Assembly: GCF_016908395.1 (NCBI RefSeq)
Contig: NZ_JAFBDU010000011.1
Coordinates: 1 to 64,000 of the forward strand
Reading direction: 5' to 3'
Origin: Metabacillus crassostreae
GTDB lineage: Bacteria; Bacillota; Bacilli; Bacillales; Bacillaceae
DNA length: 64,000 nucleotides
Positions within the stretch are counted from its first letter, which is position 1, and each line of letters opens with the position of its first letter. The notes under the pieces are model-generated. The model did no database searches, was not told the origin of the DNA, and worked only from the letters and a program-made list of their open reading frames with translations. A program made the translations under genes and the position numbers. Of this stretch, positions 50,212 through 59,125 are shown piece after piece.

Positions 50212-52545
50212 ATGGAATCTGAGAACTTAATAAAACAGCTTCAACTGGAGTGTGAACAGCTAAGGAGTGAAAATACTTATCTTAAAAAGCAGCTTAGTTT
50301 GTTCATGCACGGTGAATCAATTAATCATTATATATCATTTGGTGAATCTCAAATTGTTACGAAGCATTCTTCTTTACAGTCTAAAATTAAATTATATAGA
50401 AGTTTATTTACCGGACGGGAAGATGTTTATGCTATTCGATGGGAGTCTCAATCAGGGAAATCAGGTTATGCTCCAGCATGTGCATTTGAATGGCAGAAGC
50501 CAATTTGCCTTAAACCACAGATTAAATGTACAGATTGTAAACATAGAAAACTGCTTCCAATAACTAATCAAGTTTTAATTGACCATTTAAGTGGGAAACA
50601 TGTTGTAGGTTTGTATCCGATAAAACAGAATGACCTATGTTCTTTTCTAGTTATCGATTTTGATAAAAAAGATTGGCAGCAGGATGTTACTGCGTTTACT
50701 AAAGTTTGTAAAGATCTAGAGTTACCGTATAGTATTGAACGTTCCCGTTCTGGAAATGGTGCACATGTTTGGTTCTTTTTTGAATCGGATATAAAGGCTT
50801 CGACTGCGCGGAGGCTGGGATTAGCACTACTTACAAAAACATTGGAAAAACTTCATATAGGAATTGACTCATATGATCGTATGTTTCCGAACCAAGATAC
50901 ACTTTCCGAAGGTGGTTTCGGGAACTTAATCGGTCTTCCATTGCAGAGGAATGCAGCAAAGCAGGGGAATAGTCTTTTTGTAAATGATGATTTCAAGGCA
51001 TTTCCTGATCAGTGGATTTATTTATCTCATATTAGAAAGTTAACTGATAATGATATATCCATTTTCTTGGATAATATAATAAGAGTTTCGAGTAGTGAGA
51101 GTTCTGAAAATTCCATAATACCTAAGAAGCTTACTATTCTTTTGAAAAATGGTCTTTTTATAAAAAAGAACTCACTTCCTTCATCTACAATAACCAAGCT
51201 TATAGAGTTGGCTAGTATAAAAAACCCTGAATATTTCAAGGCGCAGAAAAAACGGCTACCTACAAATAATATGCCTAAGATTATTAACTGTAGTGAAGAA
51301 GATCACGAAAATCTTATCCTACCAAGAGGTTGCCAGGAGGATGTTAAAACACTTTTATTTGATTTAGGAATTGAATTAGAATTCGTTGATTATAGATTTG
51401 ATGGTCAGCCGGTTGATTTATCATTCCATGGGCAACTTACATCTCTTCAGTTAGAGGCTGTATCAGCATTATTAAAAAGAAAAAACGGTGTGTTAGCGGC
51501 AACAACTGGGTTTGGAAAGACTGTAACAGCAGCAGCTTTAATTGCAGAAAGAGGGGTTAATACATTAATTATTGTTGATCGAACACAGCTTCAGGTTCAA
51601 TGGGTTGAAAAACTTTCTACCTTTTTAAATCTTTCTCTAACTGATATTGGACAATACGGTGGTGGGAAAAAGAAACTAACTGGGATGATTGATGTTGTCA
51701 CGATACAGAGTCTTGTATCAAAAAAAGAATTAAAATCATTTATCACTCAATATGGACAGATCATTATAGATGAATGTCATCACATCTCTGCGTTTACATT
51801 CGAACGAGTCCTTAAACAAGTTCGTGCAAAATATATACATGGCTTAACAGCTACACCAATTCGTAAAGATGGATTACACCCTATCATTTTTATGCAGTCT
51901 GGTCCTATTCGTTATAAGGTTGATAGCAAAACTCAAGCTAAAGTTAGACCTTTTGTTCATAAGTTACTAGTTAGAAATACTAAATTCACTTCAGATTCAA
52001 TTGAAATTCAAAACATCTATACCCAAATATCACTTGATACTAGTAGAAATCAACAAATTTTTGATGATGTTTTGCATAACCTTGAAGAAGGGAGATCACC
52101 AATTATATTAACAGAGCGAATCGAACATCTTGAAATTCTTCAAAATCAGTTTAAAGGATTTGTGAAAAATATGATTGTATTGACTGGAAATGTTTCCAAG
52201 AAAGAACAAAAGGCAGAACTTGATCGTCTTAGATTGATACCTGATAACGAAGAACGACTTATTATAGCTACAGGTAAATATATAGGGGAGGGGTTTGATG
52301 ATTCCAGACTGGATACATTATTTCTAGCTATGCCTATTTCATGGAAAGGTACACTCCAGCAATATGTAGGTAGACTCCATCGACTCCATGATCATAAACA
52401 AGAAGTACGAGTATATGATTATGTAGACCAAAACGTACCAATACTTGCAAAGATGTTTGTGAAGAGAAGTGCAGGATATAGGAATATGGGCTATGTGCAG
52501 GGGGATATGGGTACTGAATCAGCTGAGCAAATGAGATTGTTTTAG
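50212..52545 (+). CDS. AEP-type primase/superfamily II helicase (TOTE-like conflict protein)
   Basis: A 777-residue protein. A short N-terminal coiled coil (LIKQLQLECEQLRSENTYLK) leads to an archaeo-eukaryotic primase-like domain (about 50-270) with a CTDCKHRK zinc ligand pair, FLVIDFDKKDW (hhhDhD, about 147), RSRSGNGAHVWFFFE (active-site His) and GFGNLIGLPLQR. The C-terminal half is a helicase: Walker A LAATTGFGKTVTAAAL (about 429), IIIDECHH (about 518), GLTATPIRKDG, and QYVGRLHRLHDHKQEV (motif VI). This layout fits what Pfam calls the TOTE conflict system primase. ATG follows AAGAGGTAGACTAA. No partner gene is evident. Confidence 0.85.
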   Translation: MESENLIKQLQLECEQLRSENTYLKKQLSLFMHGESINHYISFGESQIVTKHSSLQSKIKLYRSLFTGREDVYAIRWESQSGKSGYAPACAFEWQKPICLKPQIKCTDCKHRKLLPITNQVLIDHLSGKHVVGLYPIKQNDLCSFLVIDFDKKDWQQDVTAFTKVCKDLELPYSIERSRSGNGAHVWFFFESDIKASTARRLGLALLTKTLEKLHIGIDSYDRMFPNQDTLSEGGFGNLIGLPLQRNAAKQGNSLFVNDDFKAFPDQWIYLSHIRKLTDNDISIFLDNIIRVSSSESSENSIIPKKLTILLKNGLFIKKNSLPSSTITKLIELASIKNPEYFKAQKKRLPTNNMPKIINCSEEDHENLILPRGCQEDVKTLLFDLGIELEFVDYRFDGQPVDLSFHGQLTSLQLEAVSALLKRKNGVLAATTGFGKTVTAAALIAERGVNTLIIVDRTQLQVQWVEKLSTFLNLSLTDIGQYGGGKKKLTGMIDVVTIQSLVSKKELKSFITQYGQIIIDECHHISAFTFERVLKQVRAKYIHGLTATPIRKDGLHPIIFMQSGPIRYKVDSKTQAKVRPFVHKLLVRNTKFTSDSIEIQNIYTQISLDTSRNQQIFDDVLHNLEEGRSPIILTERIEHLEILQNQFKGFVKNMIVLTGNVSKKEQKAELDRLRLIPDNEERLIIATGKYIGEGFDDSRLDTLFLAMPISWKGTLQQYVGRLHRLHDHKQEVRVYDYVDQNVPILAKMFVKRSAGYRNMGYVQGDMGTESAEQMRLF

Positions 52546-52548
52546 TGT

Positions 52549-52600
52549 GGGCGGTGCCTGTCACCACCCGAATTTTCTTGTTTCACAAAAAAGTTCCACA
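52549..52600. repeat. GGTGCCTGTCACC repeat, copy 10 (long form)
   Basis: GGGCGGTGCCTGTCACCACC, then CGAATTTTCTTGTTTCACA and AGTTCCACA. Begins 3 nt after the helicase stop codon. Confidence 0.88.
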
Positions 52601-52608
52601 ATTAATGA

Positions 52609-52647
52609 AAAGGGAGATAAAGCATAGACAATGCTTTATCTCCCTTT
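52609..52647. terminator. Terminator hairpin between convergent genes
   Basis: AAAGGGAGATAAAGCAT (52609-52625) and ATGCTTTATCTCCCTTT (52631-52647) are a perfect 17-bp inverted repeat. Confidence 0.8.
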
Positions 52648-52738
52648 ACTATATCTTGGAATGGTTATAAAGAAGAATTTTATATGAATCCAGTACTTCT
52701 TAAGCAAACCCTATCAGTAATGAATTCACCTTTTAATC

Positions 52739-53749
52739 CTAAACACCAATACCCCTAAAAATCTCAGTATTAGCATACAATCCCGGAGCACCACCAGAGT
52801 GAACAAATAAAATGTTTTCACCCTTTTTAAAATAGCTCTTACGTATAAGATCAATAAGACCTGCTGCGGCTTTGCCTGTATATACCGGATCAAGTAAGAG
52901 CCCTTCTGTTTTTGCAAATAACTGGATCGCTTCGACCATTTCAGTTGTAGGAATAGCATAGCCCTCTCCAACATATTCATCAAAACAGCTAACTTCATCA
53001 GCTGCTATGGGATGTTGAATCCCCAGGTGTGCTGAAGTTTCTTTTACTAATTGATAGACTTTTTCTTCCTGCTCCGCTTTTCCTCTACTCACATTTATGC
53101 CAACTACAGGAATATTGCTTTGAGTGCCATATAATCCAGCAACTAAACCTGCGTGCATTCCACCACTACCACTTACACAAACAACTGAATTTAAGTTGAT
53201 GCCTTGTTCAAAGGTTTGCGCTAATAGCTCATTGGCACAAGCAGCATACCCAGTTGCTCCGATTGGTGTTGAGCCACCAACGGGGATGATGTACGGTTTG
53301 CGACCACTAGCTTCTACCTCTTTGGCGATATGTTGCATCTCTTCCATCAAATTAGTGCCGTTTGACACAACCTTAATATTCTCGGCACCTAGTATGTGAT
53401 AGAGAAAATAATTGCCATTAAAGTCTGATTCTGTAGAGCTTTTAACTAGGTTTTCTTCTAAAACGAGTATGCACTTCATTTTCTCTTTAATGGCAGCAGC
53501 TAGAGTTAGGCGACAATGATTTGATTGGATACCTCCACAAGTAATTAACGTATCGGCTCCTTTTGCAAGAGCATCTGCAATAATAAACTCTAACTTTCTA
53601 GTTTTATTTCCACCAGCAGTAAGACCGAGCAAGTCATCTCTTTTCACATAAATAGTTGGTCCACCAAGAGCCTCTGAAAGATGATCTAATTTCTCAATAG
53701 GTGTAGGTGCTGTAGTATAACGTCGTCTCGGGAATTTTGCTAGATTCAA
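52739..53749 (-). CDS. D-cysteine desulfhydrase / ACC deaminase family PLP enzyme
   Basis: A 336-residue fold-type II PLP enzyme. PTPIEKLDHLSEALGG and YVKRDDLLGLTAGGNKTRKL carry the substrate loop and the Schiff-base lysine near residue 51 (GGNKTRKLE). ITCGGIQSNHCRLTLAAAIK is the phosphate/carboxylate-binding signature. VPVGGSTPIGATGYAACANE and HSGGAPGLYA complete the family. In bacteria this group mostly degrades D-cysteine to pyruvate, ammonia and sulfide; 1-aminocyclopropane-1-carboxylate deaminase activity is the alternative. TTG at 53749 follows AAAGGAGGTTTCATT. Single gene. Confidence 0.88.
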   Translation of the reverse strand: MNLAKFPRRRYTTAPTPIEKLDHLSEALGGPTIYVKRDDLLGLTAGGNKTRKLEFIIADALAKGADTLITCGGIQSNHCRLTLAAAIKEKMKCILVLEENLVKSSTESDFNGNYFLYHILGAENIKVVSNGTNLMEEMQHIAKEVEASGRKPYIIPVGGSTPIGATGYAACANELLAQTFEQGINLNSVVCVSGSGGMHAGLVAGLYGTQSNIPVVGINVSRGKAEQEEKVYQLVKETSAHLGIQHPIAADEVSCFDEYVGEGYAIPTTEMVEAIQLFAKTEGLLLDPVYTGKAAAGLIDLIRKSYFKKGENILFVHSGGAPGLYANTEIFRGIGV

Positions 53750-53764
53750 AATGAAACCTCCTTT

Positions 53765-53796
53765 GCGGTGCCTGTCACGCCCTGGTATTTGTCGAA
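53765..53796. repeat. GGTGCCTGTCACC repeat, copy 11 (short form)
   Basis: GCGGTGCCTGTCACGCCCTGG followed by TATTTGTCGAA. It directly abuts the ribosome binding site of the leftward PLP enzyme, so it would form a hairpin in that mRNA's leader. Confidence 0.8.
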
Positions 53797-53899
53797 TTAC
53801 CTATTAATTTCATAGAATTCCCTTTTCCTAGTAGTTATTTTTTATCAATTTATGTAAAATTATGTTTATGATAAAAATGGTAATAGGTTAGGAGATCGT

Positions 53900-54706
53900 A
53901 TGAAGTGCAGTGCTTGCAAGCAGATTGATAGTTTAGCTCATAATATATATTTGGATAAAAACAATAATCTTATGGATGATAGTGAGTTAACTGCTTTTCA
54001 GATTCTTCATCCTGAGGATAAGAGTAACACATTTAAAAAGATCATATTATGTGGAATTTGTTATGAAAAAATTAAACAAAGTAACAGTAAAGTAAAGCTA
54101 GTTAAAAAAAGGTCAACCTTCACACAGCTATCTAAAGCAAAAGCAAATAATAATCCCAAAAATTATTATGTTTGTGCTTTTTGCCATACTCCGAATGAAC
54201 CGTTGCGTAATACATGTAAAAACTGTGAACGAATATTATTTAGCACAGAATATGACACGAAAAGAATCAGTAAATATCAGCTTAGTGATAAGAAAACAAG
54301 TCGAAAGATTCTAGATTTTTTAGTCGTTATAAGTGTGATTGTTATAACTGGATTTCTTATATATAAAGGTGTTGAAGGTCATGTATCAAAGTATACTACC
54401 AATGCTCCTTTAGCAGAAGTAGTAAGTAATCAAAGTACCCTTGCCTGGAGAGACGGTTCCACATACACAGGGGACACGAAAGAAGGCAAACCACATGGAA
54501 AAGGAACAATGCGTTGGACGAATGGCACAACATATGTAGGAGATTTCTTTGAAGGAGATATAACAGGCTCAGGAGAATATATCTGGCAGAACGGACAAAA
54601 ATACATTGGTCAATTAAAAGCGGGAAAACCAGAAGGTCAAGGAACCATGCACTATCAAGACGGCTCTACCTACACTGGACAGTGGGTTGATGGGGAACCG
54701 AAGTAA
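53900..54706 (+). CDS. Zinc-ribbon and MORN-repeat membrane protein
   Basis: A 268-residue protein. The N-terminus has CSACKQ...CGICYEK (CxxC pairs at about 3-6 and 54-57), then a second ribbon CAFCHTPNEPLRNTCKNC (about 92-109). A hydrophobic helix (about 141-158, VVISVIVITGFLIYK) is followed by an outside domain of four MORN repeats of about 22 residues: WRDGSTYTGDTKEGKPHGKG, WTNGTTYVGDFFEGDITGSG, WQNGQKYIGQLKAGKPEGQG, YQDGSTYTGQWVDGEPK. ATG follows TTAGGAGATCGT. The zinc part would be cytoplasmic and the MORN part external. Function unknown. Confidence 0.82.
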   Translation: MKCSACKQIDSLAHNIYLDKNNNLMDDSELTAFQILHPEDKSNTFKKIILCGICYEKIKQSNSKVKLVKKRSTFTQLSKAKANNNPKNYYVCAFCHTPNEPLRNTCKNCERILFSTEYDTKRISKYQLSDKKTSRKILDFLVVISVIVITGFLIYKGVEGHVSKYTTNAPLAEVVSNQSTLAWRDGSTYTGDTKEGKPHGKGTMRWTNGTTYVGDFFEGDITGSGEYIWQNGQKYIGQLKAGKPEGQGTMHYQDGSTYTGQWVDGEPK

Positions 54707-54709
54707 ATT

Positions 54710-54760
54710 TGGTGCCTGTCACCACCCGAATTTTCTTGTTTCACAAATTATTGTTACACA
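54710..54760. repeat. GGTGCCTGTCACC repeat, copy 12 (long form)
   Basis: GGTGCCTGTCACCACCCGAA, then TTTTCTTGTTTCACAAATTA and TTGTTACACA, 4 nt after the MORN gene stop. Confidence 0.88.
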
Positions 54761-55090
54761 CAATCAGAAGATATAATGACTAGATTAAATTTCGTCCAGG
54801 TACATCTCTTCACTTAAGCAACATACCATTCAAGAAACTATCATTCATATTAAATGACCACTTCCAGGTTCTTTCGACTACTTTCTATCACCTATTGGTA
54901 GAAGAATGCCGAATGCTAGTATCAGTCCTAGTTAATTGTCTAACGATTATGTTAGAAAAGGGTCATAATCCACTTTATACTAAATAATAATAGACTTCCA
55001 ATTTTATATACATGGACTGCATATTATCTAATTTGTAAGAATTATAGTGGAATCGATTTCAAGGATTGATAAGTAACTGGAGGGGATGTT
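54761..55090. other. Gene-free stretch before the SGNH-like gene
   Basis: About 330 bp with no supported gene. TTCTA/TAGAA near 54887-54908 form a weak hairpin. Otherwise nothing clear. Confidence 0.35.
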
Positions 55091-55927
55091 GTGAAGAGAT
55101 TTATATATACGATCGTATTGTTGCTATGTGTTGGTTCGATCGTTGCGGGAAATATTCATTGGAATAATAAATTATCAGCTCAGGCTGAAATGTTAAGAGA
55201 GCCGGTTAAAATGGAAACAGTGGAAGATAAAAATACTGAAGAAGCTTTATCAAAAGAAGACGTTGAGAAAGTGGCTGAGCCAGAGGATAAGCCAGAAACA
55301 AATCTTTCTACATATACAAAGAATCTACAGAAAACATTACAAGATAAAATTATCGCTTCTTCAAAATCTGGGGAACCACTTCAATTTGTCATTTATGGTT
55401 CAGAAAGTACTCCTGACGAAAATGGTACTTGGCCAGAGCTCTTCAAAAAGAAGCTAGTAGAAACATATGGTGAAGATATCTTTAAGGTAACGATTATATC
55501 AGAAGGCAACAAAACGTCTATTGACGTTAATCGGGTAACATCCTATGAAAAGGTTAGCGAGTTAAAGCCGGATATTGTTTTGTTTGAACCATTTACAATA
55601 AGTGATAACACAATGAAAATTGCGATGAAAAATCGTTTCGATAGCATAGGGAAAATGCTTGGAAGCTGGAAGGCGGTTAATCCAGAAGTGACAATATTTT
55701 TACAGCCTGGAAACCCATTGTATGGTGCAACTTATTATCCAAAACAAATAGACGAGTTAAAAGCATTTGCTGAGGGACAAAACATTTCTTACTTAAATCA
55801 TTGGGAAAAGTGGCCAAATGCAAAGGATGAAAAGCTTAAGAGCTATTTAACGGCTGAAAGCTTGCCGAATGAACGTGGTCATAAAATATGGATGGAGTAT
55901 TTGAGTTCTTATTTTACAGGTAACTAA
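55091..55927 (+). CDS. Exported SGNH/GDSL hydrolase-like protein
   Basis: A 278-residue protein with an N-terminal signal anchor (MKRFIYTIVLLLCVGSIVAG), an acidic linker rich in E, D, K and V (about 38-75), and an SGNH-like domain. QFVIYGSESTPDENGTWPEL (about 100-119) sits where the GDS block belongs, with GSES in place of GDSL. PDIVLFEPFTISDN and LQPGNPLYGATYYP are the next blocks, and NERGHKIW supplies the C-terminal histidine. Such proteins are common near Bacillus polysaccharide genes and may act as deacetylases/esterases. GTG at 55091 follows GGAGGGGATGTT. Confidence 0.75.
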   Translation: MKRFIYTIVLLLCVGSIVAGNIHWNNKLSAQAEMLREPVKMETVEDKNTEEALSKEDVEKVAEPEDKPETNLSTYTKNLQKTLQDKIIASSKSGEPLQFVIYGSESTPDENGTWPELFKKKLVETYGEDIFKVTIISEGNKTSIDVNRVTSYEKVSELKPDIVLFEPFTISDNTMKIAMKNRFDSIGKMLGSWKAVNPEVTIFLQPGNPLYGATYYPKQIDELKAFAEGQNISYLNHWEKWPNAKDEKLKSYLTAESLPNERGHKIWMEYLSSYFTGN

Positions 55928-56022
55928 AAGAAAATTTTGTTAGTAAATTCTAAAATATTCCTTTATAATACAGAAAAGTAAAAATGCTGGGAGCAAGACT
56001 TCTTACAGAAACGGAGTATTTT

Positions 56023-56844
56023 ATGATTGGACAAATAGATTCTTTAGATAGTTTAGTAAAATTGATTCCAATATATAAATCAGCGATTCCTGCTGATTTG
56101 TCTATCGCTGTATGTGATTTAGAGAAATTTATCGCTTATTACCCAGGTGAAGAAATAAATCTAGATATTAAGGTTGGACAAAGAATTAATCCTGAAGAGC
56201 CTTTAGCTGTTGCGATGCGTCAGAATAATAGGCTCCAGGCAGATGTGCCAGCAGAATTTTATGGGTTTGAATTTGTTGGAACAGCCCTACCATTACTTGA
56301 TGATAGAAATAAAGTAATTGGTGGTATTGCTATTCAGATTCGCAAACAAAGTGAATTAAGAACAAATATCGAGCAAATGGCATTATCTTTATCAAAGGCT
56401 AAGCTGCAAATTGGAACAGTCGTAGAAGGATCACAATCATTGGCACATCTTTCACAAGAACTCATTTCACAATCTGAGCAAGCAGGCAAAAATGTGAAGG
56501 AAACCGATCTTGTTCTATCAATGATCAAGAAAGTAGCAGATCAAACCAATTTACTTGGTTTGAATGCAGCAATCGAAGCAGCTCGTGCCGGGGAGAAAGG
56601 TAAAGGCTTTGAGGTTGTAGCAAATGAAATTCGAAAGTTCTCAAAAGAGACTGTAGCATCTACTCAAAAGGTAAGTGAAATAACAGCGCAAATTCAAAAA
56701 GTAACAAAGCAAATGGAAAGCTCTATAGAAAAAATCGCAACAGTAGGCAACGAACAAGCCGAATCAATGCAACAAATTGCATCATTAATAGAAGGAATTG
56801 AACAATTTTCTAATGAACTTAGTGAGTTTGTTCATAAATTATAG
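56023..56844 (+). CDS. Soluble methyl-accepting chemotaxis protein (YfmS-like)
   Basis: A 273-residue chemoreceptor-like protein without membrane segments. The first 110 residues form a sensor region with an alpha/beta pattern ([38 protein letters not shown]). The rest is an antiparallel coiled coil with the conserved hairpin tip [20 protein letters not shown] and [18 protein letters not shown], which bind CheA/CheW. B. subtilis YfmS is a similar soluble receptor. I start at ATG 56023 after GGAGTATTTT; an in-frame ATG at 55984 (giving 286 aa, the same length as I recall for YfmS) is the alternative but lacks a good ribosome binding site. Confidence 0.82.
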   Translation: MIGQIDSLDSLVKLIPIYKSAIPADLSIAVCDLEKFIAYYPGEEINLDIKVGQRINPEEPLAVAMRQNNRLQADVPAEFYGFEFVGTALPLLDDRNKVIGGIAIQIRKQSELRTNIEQMALSLSKAKLQIGTVVEGSQSLAHLSQELISQSEQAGKNVKETDLVLSMIKKVADQTNLLGLNAAIEAARAGEKGKGFEVVANEIRKFSKETVASTQKVSEITAQIQKVTKQMESSIEKIATVGNEQAESMQQIASLIEGIEQFSNELSEFVHKL

Positions 56845-56896
56845 GGTGCCTGTCACCACCCGGTTTTTCTTATTTCACATTCAAATTGTTCCACAA
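56844..56896. repeat. GGTGCCTGTCACC repeat, copy 13 (long form)
   Basis: GGGTGCCTGTCACCACCCGG, then TTTTTCTTATTTCACATTCA and TTGTTCCACA. Begins at the last base of the chemoreceptor stop codon. Confidence 0.88.
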
Positions 56897-56899
56897 ACC

Positions 56900-56928
56900 A
56901 AAAGGACCTTCAAAATAAAGGTCCTTTT
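56900..56928 (+). terminator. Terminator after chemoreceptor gene
   Basis: AAAAGGACCTT (56900-56910) and AAGGTCCTTTT (56918-56928) form an 11-bp stem. It follows repeat copy 13 in the same way as 60590-60620 follows copy 14. Confidence 0.75.
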
Positions 56929-56978
56929 AATCATTGGCTTTTTTCTTTATTTTTGTTAATTATAATAGTTAGAAGAAA

Positions 56979-56994
56979 TGGGGTCTGACCCCCA
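56979..56994. repeat. GGGGTCTGACCCC palindrome before the response regulator
   Basis: TGGGGTCTGACCCCCA is a short palindrome of a third type, similar in style to the REPs near the RAYT gene (119-136). It sits just upstream of the response regulator's ribosome binding site. Confidence 0.6.
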
Positions 56995-57011
56995 AAAAGG
57001 AGGCGGTTCCG

Positions 57012-57716
57012 ATGAACAATGAATCCATCTTAGTTGTGGAGGATGAGGAGAAAATCCTTAGGTTACTTGAACTTGAGCTTGAGTATGAAGGTTATCAGGT
57101 AGGGAAGGCAATGGATGGGATACAGGCGCTTGATTTGTACCGAACAGGAAAATGGGATTTGATTTTATTAGATGTGATGTTGCCTGGGTTGAGCGGAATT
57201 GAGCTTTTAAGAAGAATTCGCGCGAAGGATACAAATACACCAGTAATTCTTTTAACAGCTAAAGGATCTGTAGAAGATAAAGTATCAGGATTAGATCTTG
57301 GAGCAAATGATTATATTACAAAGCCTTTTCAGATAGAGGAGCTGTTAGCGCGGATCCGAGCAGTTTTAAGAATGCGTTCAGTGCAACCAGTAAAGGGTGA
57401 CTCTCATGAAGATGAGTGGCTAACAGCTGGTGAATTAAAGCTAAATGAAAAGACGCGTGAGGTATTTAGAGGCGATGATGAGATTGACTTCACACCAAAA
57501 GAGTATGATTTGTTACTTTATTTACTAAAAAATAAGCGCCAGGTATTAAATCGAGATCAAATTTTAGAGGCTGTTTGGGGCTATGATTATTTTGGTGATA
57601 CAAATGTTGTTGATGTATATATTCGTTATGTACGAAAAAAAATCGATCATGGTTATGAAACACCACTTATACACACAGTAAGAGGCGTTGGCTATGTCTT
57701 GAAGGAAGCAAAATGA
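57012..57716 (+). CDS. OmpR-family response regulator (YkoG-like)
   Basis: A 234-residue two-component regulator. The receiver domain has the acidic pair in LVVEDEEKI, the phosphoacceptor Asp in ILLDVMLPGLSGIE near residue 54, Thr in LLTAKGSVEDKVSGLD and Lys in DYITKPFQIEEL. The C-terminal winged helix carries IDFTPKEYDLLLYLLKNKRQ, VWGYDYFGDTNVVDVYIRYV and VRGVGYVL. ATG follows AAAAAGGAGGCGGTTCC. It overlaps the kinase gene by 4 bp (ATGA). PepSY-domain genes downstream are as in the B. subtilis ykoGH-ykoI/J region, which suggests this system controls them; TTCTCAT direct repeats upstream of those genes support that. Confidence 0.92.
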   Translation: MNNESILVVEDEEKILRLLELELEYEGYQVGKAMDGIQALDLYRTGKWDLILLDVMLPGLSGIELLRRIRAKDTNTPVILLTAKGSVEDKVSGLDLGANDYITKPFQIEELLARIRAVLRMRSVQPVKGDSHEDEWLTAGELKLNEKTREVFRGDDEIDFTPKEYDLLLYLLKNKRQVLNRDQILEAVWGYDYFGDTNVVDVYIRYVRKKIDHGYETPLIHTVRGVGYVLKEAK

Positions 57717-59059
57717 AGCTGCGAAATAAAATAAATGTTTATACAACAGGTTTATTTATCATTTTATTAATTATTATGAATATCTCCATCTATTTTATTT
57801 TTAGCGAGCTTATGCTGAAAAATGAACGTGACCAAGCAAAGGCTGAAATGGAAAAAACAGCTTATGAGATTAGTCAAAATAGTTCTCAAATCCCACCAAC
57901 AGACCTACTTCGTGCCTATGTTCCTATCGATGGAATGATCCAAATTGTTAAGGAAAACAATCAAGGTGAACCACCGATTACCACCGATCCAGAAAATCAA
58001 TTGTATCAACGAAAACCAACCTTTTACCAAGGAGAGCATCTAGAAATCATCACCCATAACGAAAGAAGCTTTGTATATGCTTCAAGTCCAATCATTTGGA
58101 ATGACGGAAGTATTGTCAATTTACAGGTGACAAAAAGTATTGAGTCAACTGTAGCGATTCTTTCTATACTGAAAATTGTTTTACTCACAGTTACACTGAT
58201 TGCAATGATTCCAATATTTATCTCAACAACTATTTTGAGTAATTTAATCAGTCGTCCGATTCGATCGATGATAAATACAATGAAGGACATTGAAGCAAGT
58301 GGGCAATTTAAACAGTTAGAGCTTGAAGGGAAATCAAAGGATGAGCTCTTCGAAATGGGTAGTACCTTTAATCATATGATTGAGCTGCTGCAAAATAACT
58401 TTGAAAAGCAGGAGCAGTTTGTTTCAAATGCTTCACATGAACTTAAAACGCCAATCACGATTATTGAGAGCTATGCAAGTCTTTTAAAAAGAAGAGGCTT
58501 CGAACGTCCCGATTTAGTTGAAGAATCGCTCGAAGCCATTCATTCAGAAGCGGTACGAATGAAGGATTTAACAGAACAATTGCTTTTATTAGCGAGGAAC
58601 CAGGAGCAATGGAATAGTAATAATGAGATGTTAAATTTAACTGAACTTTTAACAGATTTAGTGACTAATTTTCAAAATGCCTTTCATCGCAAAATTGAAT
58701 TCATAAGTAATGCCAATATTGAAATCGTGACGGATGCCCAAAAATTAAAGCAATTGTTATTTATTTTTCTAGATAATGCAAGAAAATATAGTGATGATCT
58801 GATATCGATTAAGGTTGGCGAAACTGGTGATGAAATTTATATTGTGATAGAGGATAGAGGAATCGGAATCCCAAAGGAAGATCTACCTAAAGTGTTTGAT
58901 CGCTTTTATCGAGTTGATAAAGCAAGAAGCAGAAAACATGGAGGATCAGGATTAGGGTTATCCATGGCAAAAGAGATTGCAGATGTAATTGATGTCAGGA
59001 TTGAGCTGGAAAGCTTAGAAGGTAGAGGCACAACAGTTAAATTATTTTTAAAAAGTTAA
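57713..59059 (+). CDS. Sensor histidine kinase (YkoH-like)
   Basis: A 448-residue membrane kinase. One helix at about 10-30 and one at about 150-178 enclose an extracytoplasmic domain of about 120 residues. A HAMP linker (LISRPIRSMINTMKDIEASG) precedes HisKA with the phosphorylated His in FVSNASHELKTPITIIESYA near residue 243. The ATPase domain shows the N box FLDNARKYSDD, G1 EDRGIGIPKEDLPKVFDRFY and G2 GGSGLGLSMAKEIAD. All catalytic boxes are intact. Its start overlaps the regulator's stop, so the pair is coupled. The signal is unknown; PepSY proteins nearby hint at envelope stress or extracytoplasmic protease control. Confidence 0.92.
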   Translation: MKLRNKINVYTTGLFIILLIIMNISIYFIFSELMLKNERDQAKAEMEKTAYEISQNSSQIPPTDLLRAYVPIDGMIQIVKENNQGEPPITTDPENQLYQRKPTFYQGEHLEIITHNERSFVYASSPIIWNDGSIVNLQVTKSIESTVAILSILKIVLLTVTLIAMIPIFISTTILSNLISRPIRSMINTMKDIEASGQFKQLELEGKSKDELFEMGSTFNHMIELLQNNFEKQEQFVSNASHELKTPITIIESYASLLKRRGFERPDLVEESLEAIHSEAVRMKDLTEQLLLLARNQEQWNSNNEMLNLTELLTDLVTNFQNAFHRKIEFISNANIEIVTDAQKLKQLLFIFLDNARKYSDDLISIKVGETGDEIYIVIEDRGIGIPKEDLPKVFDRFYRVDKARSRKHGGSGLGLSMAKEIADVIDVRIELESLEGRGTTVKLFLKS

Positions 59060-59062
59060 CTT

Positions 59063-59080
59063 TTCTCATCAAGTTCTCAT
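59063..59080. promoter_or_regulatory. TTCTCAT direct repeat, candidate response regulator box
   Basis: TTCTCAT at 59063-59069 and again at 59074-59080, exactly 11 bp apart, as OmpR-family regulators prefer. TATACT (59091-59096) downstream is a good -10 for the first PepSY gene. Confidence 0.55.
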
Positions 59081-59125
59081 TTTTACAAGATATACTAAAT
59101 CAAATATTGTGATGATAGAGGTGAG

